DNA of 64,000 bases from Oceanobacillus saliphilus. Its GTDB lineage: Bacteria > Bacillota > Bacilli > Bacillales > Amphibacillaceae. Below, piece by piece: positions 8,614-18,698 of this stretch (within the stretch, counting starts at the first letter, position 1; the number at the start of each line of letters is the position of its first letter). The stretch spans positions 164,755-228,754 of the forward strand of contig NZ_JALCZU010000008.1 in assembly GCF_023522835.1 (NCBI RefSeq). Direction: 5' to 3'. The notes beneath the pieces were generated by a model, which was not told the origin of the DNA, made no database searches, and saw nothing but the letters and a program-made list of their open reading frames with translations. A program made the position numbers and the translations under genes.

Positions 8614-9353
8614 ACCGATTGCAAAATAAAGTCGCAATTATAACTGGCGCAGCAAATGGGATCGGCCTCCAGGCTGCACGAATATTTGCAGGAGAAGGTG
8701 CAAAGGTCATCATTGCTGACTATGACCAGACCAAAGGTGAACAGAGTGAAAAGGACCTGATTGCTGAAGGGTTTGAGTGTAAATTCATTCAAGTTAATAT
8801 AGCGAGCAAGGAGAGTGTAGATAGCCTGGCTGATCAGGTGATGGAGGAATTTGGTCGAATTGATATTTTAGTAAATAATGCTGGAATAACAAGAGATGCC
8901 ATGCTGTCAAAAATGTCTTTAGAGCAATTCCAGCAAGTTATTGATGTTAATTTGACCGGTGTATTCAACTGTACAAAAGCAGTACTGCCAACGATGGTGG
9001 AACAAGGGAAAGGGAAAATCATCAGTACTTCCAGTGTGTCAGGCGTCTATGGAAATGTTGGTCAAACGAATTATGCAGCAGCAAAAGCGGGTATTATCGG
9101 GATGACTAAATCATGGGCCAAGGAACTTGCCCGTAACGGAATTAATGTCAATGCTGTCGTTCCGGGCTTTACAGAAACAAGTATGGTCGAAGCAGTACCT
9201 GAAAAGGTCATTGAACAAATGAAAGAAAAAATACCGATGCAGCGCCTCGGCCGTCCGGAAGACATTGCCAATGCTTATTTATATCTTGCTTCCGATGAGT
9301 CCGACTATGTAAATGGCCACGCACTCCATGTGGATGGCGGAATTATGATGTAA
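8610..9353 (+). CDS. SDR-family 3-oxoacyl reductase (FabG-like)
   Basis: 247 residues, a classical short-chain dehydrogenase. The Rossmann motif is TGAANGIGLQAA, NNAG is at about residues 88-91, the catalytic Ser is in STSSVSGVYG and the YxxxK pair in NYAAAKAG; the end HALHVDGGIMM is FabG-like. It would interconvert 3-oxoacyl and (R)-3-hydroxyacyl thioesters with NAD(P)H, matching the stereochemistry of a MaoC hydratase. It is the last gene of the operon and is followed by a terminator at 9364. Confidence 0.9.
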   Translation: MNRLQNKVAIITGAANGIGLQAARIFAGEGAKVIIADYDQTKGEQSEKDLIAEGFECKFIQVNIASKESVDSLADQVMEEFGRIDILVNNAGITRDAMLSKMSLEQFQQVIDVNLTGVFNCTKAVLPTMVEQGKGKIISTSSVSGVYGNVGQTNYAAAKAGIIGMTKSWAKELARNGINVNAVVPGFTETSMVEAVPEKVIEQMKEKIPMQRLGRPEDIANAYLYLASDESDYVNGHALHVDGGIMM

Positions 9354-9363
9354 CACGAAAGTT

Positions 9364-9400
9364 AGAAGCTATTTCCGTAACTGGAATGGCTTCTTTTTTT
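9364..9400 (+). terminator. rho-independent terminator of the importer/acyl-CoA operon
   Basis: A stem AGAAGC-TATTTCC / GGAATGGCTTCT with one bulge and one wobble is followed directly by a T-run. It begins 11 bp after the reductase stop codon. Confidence 0.8.
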
Positions 9401-9432
9401 GTTGGTGATGCTTTTGTGCAAAATCTGTTGAC

Positions 9433-9540
9433 TGCGACATGGGATAAGTAGCTTCGACGACCGCTCTAGGAAATACACTGCGCTGTCTCACCAGCCGCCC
9501 GTGGTAAAGCGGGGTGTATACGGGCAGCGGTTGCCTAAGA
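9433..9540. repeat. dispersed hairpin-forming intergenic repeat, copy 1
   Basis: Shares TGCGACAT, the GCTTCG-GACC-like arm and an identical GGAAATACACTGCGCT core with a second copy at 20168-20260. Outer arms (9452-9465 and 9526-9539) and inner arms ATACAC/GTGTAT make a long imperfect stem. It lies in the 412-bp gap before the second acyl-CoA synthetase. Similar GC-rich hairpin repeats are common between Bacillaceae genes; this copy is degenerate. Confidence 0.65.
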
Positions 9541-9724
9541 AACATTCTTCCATTACCAGTGATACAGATCTTACATAGAAAGAAGTTGTCGTACTTTACA
9601 TCAACTATAAAGCAATAAATAGTATGAAATTAGCATTATTATATGGGGGAAGTCAGTGGCATTAAAGAAAATAGCCCCACAAACGATCAAGAAGTGTTGA
9701 TTCAAAAACGATCCCAAATTTAAA

Positions 9725-9757
9725 TGTAACTGTGTTGTAACTTTTGTTTCCTATACT
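9725..9757 (+). promoter_or_regulatory. tandem TGTAACT operator with -10 element upstream of acyl-CoA synthetase
   Basis: TGTAACTgtgTTGTAACTT (9725-9743) repeats the 1899 site, with 11 bp between the half-sites. TATACT (9752-9757) stands 11 bp after the second TTGTAA, the same geometry as TATTAT at 1926. The start codon is about 55 bp further on. Confidence 0.55.
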
Positions 9758-9812
9758 TGGTTCAGAATAAAGTATATATCAAAAGTTTGGATTTATGGGA
9801 GGAGTGGGGATC

Positions 9813-11318
9813 ATGGATTATGATATCAACTGGTTCGATAGTCGAGTTTGCCTGACACCGAATGAAACAGCAATTATTGATTCGCAAACAAATGAATCAT
9901 GGACATATGCCGAGCTGCAACAACGTGTTGCTAAAGTTGCGAATTTTTTTTATGAAAAAGGAATCCAAAAAGGAGATCGGGTTGCAATACTCGCCCCCAA
10001 TCATATTGCTTATTTTGATTTCTTCTTTGCAGTAATGAAGATAGGTGCTATTTTTATACCTCTGAACTGGCGGCTGTCAGAGGCAGAACTTGAATATGTG
10101 ATCAAAGATTGTAAACCAAAGATAATTGGCGTTGATCCAATATTTATGGAAAAGCTTGAGTCCATGGAAACAAATGCTAGCTTCGTAATGATTGATGACA
10201 ATGAATATCTGAATAGTTGTCAGTCCGGGCAATATGCTATCGATACGGTAATAAATGAAGAAGACCCTTTAGCAATGATTTATACAGGAGGAACGACCGG
10301 ACAGCCAAAAGGTGTTGTTCTATCCCATCGATCCATTTTATGGAATGCACTAAACACAACCATCAGCTGGAACTTGAGTCAGGACGATACAACTCTCACC
10401 TGCCTACCGATGTTCCATACAGGAGGGTTGAATGTCTATTCGCTCCCCCTATTGCTTGTTGGCGGAAAGGTAGTAATTGCTTCGGATTTTGATGCCGATA
10501 GAGCGGTGGAAGATATTCTCAAATACAAATGTACCGTTGTATTATTTGTTCCTACCATGTATCACATGATCATTCAAACAGATCTATTTAAACGATCCAA
10601 TTTTCCCCATATGAAAGTCTTTGTATCTGGCGGGGCACCGTGTCCACTCAAAATATATCATGCCTTCTCTAAAAAGGGGCTTGCATTCAAGGAAGGATAT
10701 GGATTGACTGAAGCGGGGCCGAATAACTTCTACATTGATTCGAAAGATACCGCTCTAAAATTGGGTTCTGTCGGTAAACCTATGATCTTCAATGATATAA
10801 AAATAATAAGAGAAGATGGAGTAATCGTAAAAGCAGATGAAGTCGGTGAGTTATTGTTACGTGGAAAACATGGATTCGAATATTATTGGAATAAACCTGA
10901 AGCGACAAAAGAAACGATAAAAGATGGGTGGATCCATACTGGTGACCTAGCTAGAATGGACGAAGATGGATTCGTATATATTGTCGGGAGAAAGAAAGAT
11001 ATGATTATTACCGGGGGAGAGAATGTCTATCCATTGGAAGTGGAACATTGGCTCGAATCCCATGTTGCTATAGATGAGGCAGCTGTTGTAGGTTTGCCTG
11101 ATGACAAATGGGGAGAGGTTGTAGTTGCGTTTGTTGTTTCAAAAGTAGAGCTATCAGATCAAGAGTTGGAAATGTTTTGTAATCAGAAAATAACCAGGTA
11201 TAAGGTTCCGAAGAAATTTTTCTTTTTAAAGGAACTGCCTAAAACACATGTTGGCAAAATTAATAAAGTTGCGTTGCAGGAAAAATTCAGCGATTATAAA
11301 GATAGCACAGTTTCCTAA
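9813..11318 (+). CDS. acyl-CoA synthetase (AMP-forming)
   Basis: 501 residues from ATG 9813. That start is preferred because GGGAGGAG lies eight bases before it, whereas ATG 9795 has no site. All ANL motifs are present: the P-loop-like MIYTGGTTGQPKGVVLSH, the A5 region GYGLTEAGP, the A7 aspartate in WIHTGDLARMD, the hinge VGRKKDMIITGGENVYP, and the lysine in THVGKINK. It activates a carboxylate as acyl-AMP and then acyl-CoA. It is a single-gene unit behind the shared TGTAACT box, downstream of the importer operon, and is a close relative of the truncated ligase at the window start. Long-chain, medium-chain or aromatic substrates cannot be separated by eye. Confidence 0.9.
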   Translation: MDYDINWFDSRVCLTPNETAIIDSQTNESWTYAELQQRVAKVANFFYEKGIQKGDRVAILAPNHIAYFDFFFAVMKIGAIFIPLNWRLSEAELEYVIKDCKPKIIGVDPIFMEKLESMETNASFVMIDDNEYLNSCQSGQYAIDTVINEEDPLAMIYTGGTTGQPKGVVLSHRSILWNALNTTISWNLSQDDTTLTCLPMFHTGGLNVYSLPLLLVGGKVVIASDFDADRAVEDILKYKCTVVLFVPTMYHMIIQTDLFKRSNFPHMKVFVSGGAPCPLKIYHAFSKKGLAFKEGYGLTEAGPNNFYIDSKDTALKLGSVGKPMIFNDIKIIREDGVIVKADEVGELLLRGKHGFEYYWNKPEATKETIKDGWIHTGDLARMDEDGFVYIVGRKKDMIITGGENVYPLEVEHWLESHVAIDEAAVVGLPDDKWGEVVVAFVVSKVELSDQELEMFCNQKITRYKVPKKFFFLKELPKTHVGKINKVALQEKFSDYKDSTVS

Positions 11319-11336
11319 TGGAGATTGTGCTTTCCT
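11304..11336 (+). terminator. probable terminator of the acyl-CoA synthetase gene
   Basis: A 12-bp stem with two G-U pairs (AGCACAGTTTCC / GGAGATTGTGCT), loop TAAT, overlaps the stop codon. The T-tract after it is short (TTTCCTT), so efficiency is uncertain. Confidence 0.5.
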
Positions 11337-11590
11337 TATGAAGTAAGCGTATGGCAGGATAAATTTTTGAAAGCAATTCATTCTTACATTTGAGCGAACG
11401 CTTCTAATCTGATTCCTAGAAACTCTCTTCATGAGCAAGGGATATTCTAAGGGAGAGGGAAACGAGGCGCTTTCTAGTATGTTGCTAGTGTCCAATGTTT
11501 TAGAGCAATCACCTCTGCTTTTTTCTACAGAAAATCCCAGTAAAAATCAGATTAAATTTGAAATAAGGCTAAAAATAGTAAGTTATTAGC
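11337..11590. other. intergenic stretch with no recognised feature
   Basis: About 250 bp between the synthetase terminator and the purine operator. I see no credible gene, RNA or repeat in it. Confidence 0.6.
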
Positions 11591-11636
11591 AAAACCCGAA
11601 CGTTAAACATAAATACTAAAAAAATGTTCGCCGTTT
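11591..11636. promoter_or_regulatory. PurR operator (two inverted PurBoxes)
   Basis: Box 1 AAAACCCGAACGTTA (11591-11605) and inverted box 2 (11621-11636, core TTCG) match the Bacillus PurBox with a central CGAA. They are separated by roughly 16 bp, as in known PurR control regions. They sit directly upstream of the -35. PurR would bind here and repress when PRPP is low. Confidence 0.75.
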
Positions 11637-11638
11637 TA

Positions 11639-11667
11639 TTGATTTTTCGTAGTTGATTTGTTATGAT
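11639..11667 (+). promoter_or_regulatory. sigma-A promoter of the purine operon
   Basis: TTGATT (11639-11644), a 17-bp spacer and TATGAT (11662-11667). It lies just after the PurR boxes and just before the riboswitch. Confidence 0.75.
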
Positions 11668-11689
11668 TAACGCGACAATTAAATACGGT

Positions 11690-11760
11690 ACCTCATATAT
11701 TTGCTGAGAATATGGCTCAGAAGTTTCTACCCAGCACCGTAAATGACTGGACTATGAGGG
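11690..11760 (+). ncRNA. purine riboswitch aptamer (guanine class)
   Basis: The conserved core is clear: CCTCATATA at the P1 5' strand, GAATATGGCTC in the P2 area, AGTTTCTACC, ACCGTAAATG, and ACTATGAGG closing P1. The ligand-discriminating base in the GACTATG segment is C (11752), which pairs with guanine or hypoxanthine; adenine riboswitches have T there. With the terminator at 11820 it should switch the pur operon off when guanine is abundant. Confidence 0.93.
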
Positions 11761-11819
11761 GGGATGAATCGTTGCGTAAGAGCGATGATCTGTTTAAATA
11801 TGTAATTTTCGAGTAATCT

Positions 11820-11868
11820 AAGTCTATTCATCTTCTCTCATTCTGAGGGAGACGAATAGACTTTTTTA
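11820..11868 (+). terminator. riboswitch-controlled terminator before purE
   Basis: A long stem (AAGTCTATTC-TCTC paired with GAGA-GAATAGACTT) is followed by a T-run. It is the expression platform of the purine riboswitch, about 60 bp downstream of the aptamer and 68 bp before purE. Confidence 0.85.
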
Positions 11869-11935
11869 ATTAAAAATAGTAGCGATTCTGCGCTTTTAAC
11901 GCGAATTGACATGTATATGAAGAAAGAGGGATATG

Positions 11936-12427
11936 ATGGCACAGGTTGGCGTTATTATGGGAAGCATTTCTGATTGGGAAACAATGGAACACACGTGTAA
12001 CGTTCTAGATGAGTTAAATATTCCATATGAAAAAGATGTTATATCGGCACATCGTACACCGGATGAGATGTTTACCTATGCAAAATCAGCCCGTGAGCGC
12101 GGACTAAAGGTAATCATCGCAGGTGCAGGTGGAGCGGCACATTTGCCTGGTATGGTTGCATCACAAACAACATTGCCTGTTATTGGTGTTCCTGTTCAAA
12201 GCAAAGCACTGAATGGAATGGATTCCTTATTGTCCATTGTACAGATGCCCGGCGGTGTTCCAACTGCAACCGTGGCTATTGGTAAGGCGGGAGCAATCAA
12301 TGCAGGAATACTCGCTGCACAGATGATTGGAGCATTTCATGAATCAACCGCAGCAAGTTTGGAAAAATATCGTAAAAAAATGCAGGGAAATGTTGCGGAA
12401 ATGAGGGAAGAACTTGCAAAAAAATAA
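11936..12427 (+). CDS. purE: N5-carboxyaminoimidazole ribonucleotide mutase
   Basis: 163 residues from the second of two adjacent ATGs, chosen for its spacing from AAAGAGGG. Class I PurE motifs are seen: [18 protein letters not shown] with the catalytic histidine, and [12 protein letters not shown]. It converts N5-CAIR to CAIR in de novo purine synthesis, working with PurK. First structural gene of the operon; its end overlaps purK by 14 bp. Confidence 0.95.
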   Translation: MAQVGVIMGSISDWETMEHTCNVLDELNIPYEKDVISAHRTPDEMFTYAKSARERGLKVIIAGAGGAAHLPGMVASQTTLPVIGVPVQSKALNGMDSLLSIVQMPGGVPTATVAIGKAGAINAGILAAQMIGAFHESTAASLEKYRKKMQGNVAEMREELAKK

Positions 12428-13544
12428 TACGATTCTTCCACCACAAACAATCGGAATTATTGGTGGGGGCCAGCTAGGCAGAATGATGGCTATCGCAGCA
12501 CGCTATATGGGATATAAAATTGCTGTTCTTGATCCGACACCTGAGTGCCCGACTGCACAGGTAGCAGATATTCAAATAACCGCTGCCTATGACGATATGG
12601 ATGCAATCAAGGAATTGACCGAAATCAGCGATGTCGTCACCTATGAATTTGAAAATGTTGATCTTGCCGCTGCAGCATATATAGAAGAAAAAGGAAAGCT
12701 ACCCCAAGGAGCATATGCACTTGAAATTACACAAAATCGTGAAAAGGAAAAACAGTTAATGAAGGATGCGAGCCTTCCCATCCCACAGTTTTCAATCGTA
12801 ACAAATGCCAGGGAATGTGAAGAAGCATTAAAGGAATTCGCTTTTCCAGCTGTTATCAAAACGTGCCGCGGTGGGTATGACGGAAAAGGTCAATTGAAGT
12901 TAAACTCAACAGATGATGTAGAAGAGGCAATGGCGTTTGCAGAGAAAAACGAGCATTGCATTATTGAGCAATGGATAACTTTTGATAAAGAAATATCTGT
13001 TGTTTTCTCTCGTTCCATCGACGGGAAGATTGCCTTCTTCCCAATTGCAGAAAATGAACATCGTGACCACATTTTATATAAAACAACTGTTCCAGCAAAA
13101 ATTACTGAGACGATTGAGAAAAAAGCATATCAAGCAGCAGAGTCACTGGCTGAAAGAATGAATATTGTCGGGACGTTTGCGATTGAGATGTTTGTAAAGG
13201 GAGACGACATCTATTTGAATGAGATGGCTCCCAGACCACATAACTCCGGTCATTATACGATTGAGGCATGCAACACCTCGCAATTCACACAGCATATTCG
13301 TGCAATCTGTGGACTGCCTCTAACCACTGTACATCTTTTAATGCCCACCGTAATGATCAATGTTCTCGGTGAGGATCTGAAAGGTATACACAAAGCAATG
13401 GCACAAACAGGGGAAGGTTTTGTTCACTTGTATGGCAAATCAGAACCTAAAGCGAAACGAAAAATGGGCCATATTACCTTTATTGCTGAAAATGAAGAAG
13501 CATTACAAAAACAGATAGAGAACTTCAAGGAGGCAACACGATGA
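12414..13544 (+). CDS. purK: N5-carboxyaminoimidazole ribonucleotide synthetase
   Basis: 376 residues starting at TTG 12414, which has GAGGGA five bases upstream inside purE. The N-terminal [12 protein letters not shown] and the ATP-grasp body with [12 protein letters not shown] and [13 protein letters not shown] identify PurK. It carboxylates AIR to N5-CAIR with ATP and bicarbonate. It overlaps purB by 4 bp (ATGA). The C-terminal GHITF segment is normal. Confidence 0.95.
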   Translation: MQKNNTILPPQTIGIIGGGQLGRMMAIAARYMGYKIAVLDPTPECPTAQVADIQITAAYDDMDAIKELTEISDVVTYEFENVDLAAAAYIEEKGKLPQGAYALEITQNREKEKQLMKDASLPIPQFSIVTNARECEEALKEFAFPAVIKTCRGGYDGKGQLKLNSTDDVEEAMAFAEKNEHCIIEQWITFDKEISVVFSRSIDGKIAFFPIAENEHRDHILYKTTVPAKITETIEKKAYQAAESLAERMNIVGTFAIEMFVKGDDIYLNEMAPRPHNSGHYTIEACNTSQFTQHIRAICGLPLTTVHLLMPTVMINVLGEDLKGIHKAMAQTGEGFVHLYGKSEPKAKRKMGHITFIAENEEALQKQIENFKEATR

Positions 13545-14848
13545 TTGAACGGTATACAAGAGAAGAAATGGGAAACATCTGGACAGAAGAAAACAAATTC
13601 AAAGCATGGCTTGAAGTTGAGATTTTAGCTTGTGAAGCATGGAGCGAATTAGGTGTTATACCTAAGGAAGATGTAAAGAAAATCAGAGAGAATGCATCCT
13701 TCGATATGGATCGTATTTATGAGATTGAAGAAGAAACACGTCATGACGTCGTTGCCTTTACACGAGCAGTATCGGAAACACTTGGGGAAGAGCGGAAATG
13801 GATTCATTACGGTTTAACGTCTACAGATGTAGTGGACACTGCATTATCCTATTTAATTAAACAAGCAAACGAAATTATCCGTAAAGATTTGCATCATTTT
13901 ATCGAAATCTTGAAAGAAAAAGCCATTGAACATAAACATACTGTCATGATGGGACGTACACACGGTGTTCACGCCGAGCCCACTACTTTCGGTTTGAAGA
14001 TGGCTCTCTGGTATGAAGAGATGAAACGTAATTTGGTACGTTTTGAAGCTGCTGCTGAAAATATCGAATTTGGTAAAATGTCAGGCGCTGTCGGGACGTA
14101 TGCGAATATCGATCCATTTATTGAGCAATATGTATGTGAAAAGCTCGGGACTTCACCTGCCCCTGTATCCACACAAACATTACAGCGTGACCGTCACGCA
14201 GCTTATTTTTCAACATTGGCATTAATTGCAACGTCCATTGAAAAATTTGCCACTGAAATTCGCGGTTTGCAAAAAACAGAAACCCGTGAAGTGGAAGAAC
14301 GTTTTGCGAAAGGTCAAAAAGGATCATCTGCCATGCCTCACAAACGTAATCCGATTGGATCTGAGAATATGACTGGGATGGCACGCGTGATTCGTGGGTA
14401 TATGTTGACTTCCTATGAAAATGTATCACTTTGGCATGAACGGGATATTTCCCATTCATCAGCTGAACGCATCATTCTGCCTGATGCGACAATTGCACTC
14501 AATTATATGCTTAATCGGTTCGGAAACATCGTTAAAAATCTGACGGTATTTCCTGAAAATATGAAACGCAATATCGATAAAACACATGGCGTTATCTTTT
14601 CACAGCGTGTCCTGCTTAAATTGATCGACAAAGGAATGGCGCGTGAGGCTGCTTATGATATTGTTCAGCCAAAAGCGATGCAGGCATGGGAAACGGAAAC
14701 GCATTTCAAAAATCTGGTTGAAGCGGATGAGGTCATTACGAAGTATCTGACACAGGATGAGATTGATGATTGCTTCGATTATACGTATCATTTGAAAAAT
14801 GTGGATGTCATCTTTGAAAGAATCGGTCTAAAAGGGGTGATCAAATGA
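13541..14848 (+). CDS. purB: adenylosuccinate lyase
   Basis: 435 residues, standard Bacillus length. The fumarase/aspartase superfamily signature [16 protein letters not shown] is at about residues 260-275. [14 protein letters not shown] and [14 protein letters not shown] carry the conserved substrate-binding residues and catalytic His. It acts twice, on SAICAR and on adenylosuccinate, releasing fumarate. Coupled to purK upstream and purC downstream by 4-bp overlaps. Confidence 0.96.
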   Translation: MIERYTREEMGNIWTEENKFKAWLEVEILACEAWSELGVIPKEDVKKIRENASFDMDRIYEIEEETRHDVVAFTRAVSETLGEERKWIHYGLTSTDVVDTALSYLIKQANEIIRKDLHHFIEILKEKAIEHKHTVMMGRTHGVHAEPTTFGLKMALWYEEMKRNLVRFEAAAENIEFGKMSGAVGTYANIDPFIEQYVCEKLGTSPAPVSTQTLQRDRHAAYFSTLALIATSIEKFATEIRGLQKTETREVEERFAKGQKGSSAMPHKRNPIGSENMTGMARVIRGYMLTSYENVSLWHERDISHSSAERIILPDATIALNYMLNRFGNIVKNLTVFPENMKRNIDKTHGVIFSQRVLLKLIDKGMAREAAYDIVQPKAMQAWETETHFKNLVEADEVITKYLTQDEIDDCFDYTYHLKNVDVIFERIGLKGVIK

Positions 14849-15558
14849 AAGCCGAGCTATTATATGAAGGAAAAGCAAAAAAAGTATATTTGGCAGAAGG
14901 AAAAAGCGGTGAGCTCGTATTGTCCTATAAAAATGATGCAACAGCATTCAACGGCGTAAAAAAGGATTCCTTTGACGGCAAAGGCAGACTTAATAATGAA
15001 ATAGCATCACTTATTTTCACAGCACTCCATGAAAAAGGGATTGAAACCCATTTTATCGAACGCTTGAATGAGACTGAACAACTGGTTGAACAAACGGAAA
15101 TCATCCCACTGGAAGTTGTTGTTCGTAACATTGCTTCAGGCAACATTACAAAACGTCTCGGAATTGAAGAAAAAACTCGTTTTGATAAACCACTTATTGA
15201 ATTTTTCTATAAAAATGATGAGCTCGGCGACCCGCTCATTAATGACGAACATGCATTGTATGTAACAGATGTGACGCCATCGGAAATCAATGAAATAAAA
15301 GAAAAGGCACTAGAAATCAATAAACAATTAATGGAGCTCTTTCATTCCATAAATATTACACTCGTTGATTTTAAGATTGAGTTTGGACGGAGAGCTAATG
15401 GGTCCATTGTACTCTCTGATGAAATTTCCCCCGATACATGTCGGTTATGGGATGCTTCAACTGGAGAAAAGCTGGATAAAGATGTTTTTCGTCAAGGTAC
15501 AGGAGATTTGATTGAAGTCTATAAAGAAATTCTAAAACGGCTGGAGGCAAAAGCATGA
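14845..15558 (+). CDS. purC: phosphoribosylaminoimidazole-succinocarboxamide synthase
   Basis: 237 residues. [11 protein letters not shown] at the N terminus, [25 protein letters not shown] and the SAICAR synthetase signature [14 protein letters not shown] are all present. It joins CAIR and aspartate using ATP. It overlaps purS by 4 bp. Confidence 0.96.
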   Translation: MKAELLYEGKAKKVYLAEGKSGELVLSYKNDATAFNGVKKDSFDGKGRLNNEIASLIFTALHEKGIETHFIERLNETEQLVEQTEIIPLEVVVRNIASGNITKRLGIEEKTRFDKPLIEFFYKNDELGDPLINDEHALYVTDVTPSEINEIKEKALEINKQLMELFHSINITLVDFKIEFGRRANGSIVLSDEISPDTCRLWDASTGEKLDKDVFRQGTGDLIEVYKEILKRLEAKA

Positions 15559-15806
15559 GAAAGGTTACGGTTTATATTACATTAAAGCAAGGGGTTCTAG
15601 ATCCACAAGGTAAGGCAATTCAGGAATCATTGAACTCACTTGGATATAACGAAATTGAAGATGCAAGAGTTGGTAAATATATTGAATTGAAGGTAGAAGA
15701 TGGTCCGAATTTGGAAGCGCGTGTGACAGAGATGTGTGATAAGTTGCTTGCAAACCCTGTGATAGAAGATTACCGCTTTGATGTGGAGGAGGCTGAAGGC
15801 TTGTGA
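15555..15806 (+). CDS. purS: phosphoribosylformylglycinamidine synthase, PurS subunit
   Basis: 83 residues, the normal PurS size, with [18 protein letters not shown] at the N terminus and the YIELKVED strand. PurS bridges PurQ and PurL in the Gram-positive three-part FGAM synthase. The presence of PurS fits the short PurL downstream. The next gene starts in its last codons. Confidence 0.95.
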   Translation: MRKVTVYITLKQGVLDPQGKAIQESLNSLGYNEIEDARVGKYIELKVEDGPNLEARVTEMCDKLLANPVIEDYRFDVEEAEGL

Positions 15807-16486
15807 AATTCGCTGTAGTAGTTTTTCCGGGATCAAATTGCGATCGTGACATGTACCATGCAGTAAAAGAAGTATTGCAAACCGAAGCAGACCTCGTATG
15901 GTATGCGAACAGTAATCTAGAAAATTATGATGGAATTTTAATACCGGGTGGCTTCTCCTATGGGGATTATCTACGTTCAGGGGCAGTTGCTGCCACTTCC
16001 GACGTGATGAAGCAAATTAAGGAACAAGCAGCAAAAGGTAAACCAGTGCTTGGCGTTTGTAATGGGTTCCAGATTTTGACTGAAGCTGGATTATTACCTG
16101 GTGCTTTAATGCGTAATAAAGAGCTTTCCTTTATGTGCCATCAGGAAGAACTGATTGTACAAAATGAAATAACTCCTTTTACTTCCGGTTATGATAAGGG
16201 TGAAGTAGTACGTTTTCCAATCGCACACGGTGAAGGCAATTATTACTGTGATGAGGAGACACTTGCCGAATTGAAAGCAAACAATCAGATTGTATTTACG
16301 TATAAGAATAACCTAAACGGTTCCATTGAAAATATTGCAGGAATTATTAATAAAGAAGGTAATGTACTTGGTATGATGCCACATCCAGAACGGGCAGTGG
16401 AAAAATTGCTCGGCAGTGACGATGGTTTAAGATTATTCAAGTCAATGGTTCAGAATTGGAGGGACACCTATGCAGCAAACGCATGA
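15803..16486 (+). CDS. purQ: phosphoribosylformylglycinamidine synthase, glutaminase subunit
   Basis: 227 residues from GTG 15803, behind GGAGGAGG in the end of purS. Class I glutamine amidotransferase: nucleophile Cys in GVCNGFQIL, and the His/Glu pair in [10 protein letters not shown]. It supplies ammonia from glutamine to PurL. It overlaps purL by 17 bp. Confidence 0.96.
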   Translation: MKFAVVVFPGSNCDRDMYHAVKEVLQTEADLVWYANSNLENYDGILIPGGFSYGDYLRSGAVAATSDVMKQIKEQAAKGKPVLGVCNGFQILTEAGLLPGALMRNKELSFMCHQEELIVQNEITPFTSGYDKGEVVRFPIAHGEGNYYCDEETLAELKANNQIVFTYKNNLNGSIENIAGIINKEGNVLGMMPHPERAVEKLLGSDDGLRLFKSMVQNWRDTYAANA

Positions 16487-18698
16487 TATAAGTCCAGAGC
16501 AAATAGAACGTGATAAATTATATCGTGAAATGGGCCTGAGTGATCAGGAGTTTGACATGGTTAAGGATATTATGAAAAGACTTCCGAATTTCACAGAGAC
16601 AGGGATTTTTTCCGTCATGTGGTCGGAGCATTGCAGTTATAAAACATCAAAACCGCTTTTAAGAAAATTCCCGACAAAAGCACCCCATGTACTACAAGGA
16701 CCTGGTGAAGGTGCAGGGATTATTGATATTGGTGATAACCAGGCAGTTGTTTTTAAAGTCGAAAGCCATAATCACCCTTCTGCAGTAGAACCTTACCAAG
16801 GTGCTGCAACAGGTGTTGGCGGGATTATTCGTGACGTATTTTCGATGGGGGCTCGTCCAATCGCTTCGATGAATTCCCTTCGCTTCGGTAATTTGACGAA
16901 CGATCGTACGAAATATCTTTTCTCTGAAGTTGTTGGTGGTATTGCCGGATACGGAAACTGTGTTGGTGTTCCAACAGTTGGCGGCGAAGTTCAGTTCGAT
17001 GACAGCTATGAAGATAATCCACTCGTGAATGCAATGTGTGTCGGTTTAATTAACCATGATGAAATCCAAAAAGGAATTGCAGCAGGAATCGGAAATACGA
17101 TTCTTTATGCAGGTCCTCCAACAGGCCGTGATGGAATCCATGGTGCGACATTCGCTTCCGATGATTTAGGGGAAGATGCAGCGAAAGATCGTCCAGCAGT
17201 CCAGGTTGGCGATCCATTTATGGAAAAACTCCTTATCGAAGCCTGCCTGGAAGTTATTCATTCCGATGCATTGGTTGGTATGCAGGATATGGGTGCTGCA
17301 GGTCTTACTTCTTCTGCCAGTGAAATGGCAAGTAAAGCCGGAACCGGTCTTGAAATGAACCTGGACCTCGTTCCGCAGCGCGAACAAAACATGACAGCCT
17401 ATGAAATGATGCTTTCCGAATCACAGGAGCGTATGTTGCTTTGTGTAAAACGCGGACGTGAACAGGAAATTATCGATATTTTTGAAAAATACGGACTGAA
17501 AGCTGTACCTGTCGGTGAAGTTATCGAGGAAAAAGTATTCCGTATCAAGCATCATGGAGAAGTCGTTGCTGACATTCCAGTAGATTCGCTTGCTGATGAC
17601 GCACCGGTTTACCATATGCCTTCACAGGAAGCAGCATATTTTAAAGAATTCCAGCAGATGGAAAATAGCATTCCACAAGTAGGAAACCATAAAGAGATGT
17701 TAAGAACATTACTCCAACAACCAACAATCGCAAGTAAAGAATGGGTTTATGATCAATATGATTCCATGGTACAAACGAACACGGTTGTTACACCAGGGTC
17801 TGATTCTGCAGTTGTTCGGATCAAAGGAAGAGATAAGGCGCTAGCAATTACAACAGATTGTAATTCCCGCTATATTTACCTGGATCCGGAAACAGGTGGA
17901 AAAATCGCTGTTGCTGAAGCGGCACGTAATATTGTTTGCTCCGGTGCTAGACCACTTGGCTTAACAGATGGGTTGAACTTCGGTAATCCGACAAACCCGG
18001 AAGTATTCTGGCAAATGGAGAAAACGGTTGAAGGCATGAGTCAGGCATGTGAAGTATTAGAGACGCCTGTCATCAGCGGAAATGTATCCTTATATAATCA
18101 ATCAAAAGGAAAATCAATTTTCCCAACTCCTGTCGTTGGTATGGTAGGGCTTCATGAATCATTGGAACATATTACACCAAGCCATTTCCAGACTTCTGGA
18201 GATGCAATTTATCTAATTGGAGACACGGAAGCTGAGTTTGGTGGAAGTGAACTGCAGAATGTGATCAATGGAAAATATGAAGGCAAAGCACCAAAAATCG
18301 ATTTGAATATAGAAGTAACAAGACAGAAGCATTTATTGGATGCCATCCAGTCCGGTTTGGTTGAATCCGCGCACGATCTATCAGAAGGCGGACTTGCAGT
18401 AGCATTGGCAGAGAGTGTGTTTACAAACAAAGGGTTGGGTGTAAATGTAAAACTTACCGGTGAAGCGACCGTTGCACTATTTAGTGAAACCCAATCAAGA
18501 TTCCTCGTTACCGTAAAGGAAGAAAATAAAGCTTCTTTTGAAAATAAACTTTCAGATGCCAAGCAAATTGGTTTCGTTACCGATGATGGTATGTTAAATG
18601 TAGTCGTTGATGATGAAACGATTATTCAGGACGATGTCAAACAACTTGAGAACTTATGGAGGGGAGCTATCCCATGCTTGCTGAAATCAAAGGCATAA
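16470..18698 (+). CDS. purL: phosphoribosylformylglycinamidine synthase, PurL subunit
   Basis: 742 residues, the small PurL form that needs separate PurQ and Pur[10 protein letters not shown] near residue 50, the ATP-binding [12 protein letters not shown] and [14 protein letters not shown], and the repeated C-half ([16 protein letters not shown]) are as expected. It makes FGAM from FGAR with ATP and ammonia. Its end overlaps the start of purF by 25 bp. Confidence 0.97.
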   Translation: MQQTHDISPEQIERDKLYREMGLSDQEFDMVKDIMKRLPNFTETGIFSVMWSEHCSYKTSKPLLRKFPTKAPHVLQGPGEGAGIIDIGDNQAVVFKVESHNHPSAVEPYQGAATGVGGIIRDVFSMGARPIASMNSLRFGNLTNDRTKYLFSEVVGGIAGYGNCVGVPTVGGEVQFDDSYEDNPLVNAMCVGLINHDEIQKGIAAGIGNTILYAGPPTGRDGIHGATFASDDLGEDAAKDRPAVQVGDPFMEKLLIEACLEVIHSDALVGMQDMGAAGLTSSASEMASKAGTGLEMNLDLVPQREQNMTAYEMMLSESQERMLLCVKRGREQEIIDIFEKYGLKAVPVGEVIEEKVFRIKHHGEVVADIPVDSLADDAPVYHMPSQEAAYFKEFQQMENSIPQVGNHKEMLRTLLQQPTIASKEWVYDQYDSMVQTNTVVTPGSDSAVVRIKGRDKALAITTDCNSRYIYLDPETGGKIAVAEAARNIVCSGARPLGLTDGLNFGNPTNPEVFWQMEKTVEGMSQACEVLETPVISGNVSLYNQSKGKSIFPTPVVGMVGLHESLEHITPSHFQTSGDAIYLIGDTEAEFGGSELQNVINGKYEGKAPKIDLNIEVTRQKHLLDAIQSGLVESAHDLSEGGLAVALAESVFTNKGLGVNVKLTGEATVALFSETQSRFLVTVKEENKASFENKLSDAKQIGFVTDDGMLNVVVDDETIIQDDVKQLENLWRGAIPCLLKSKA

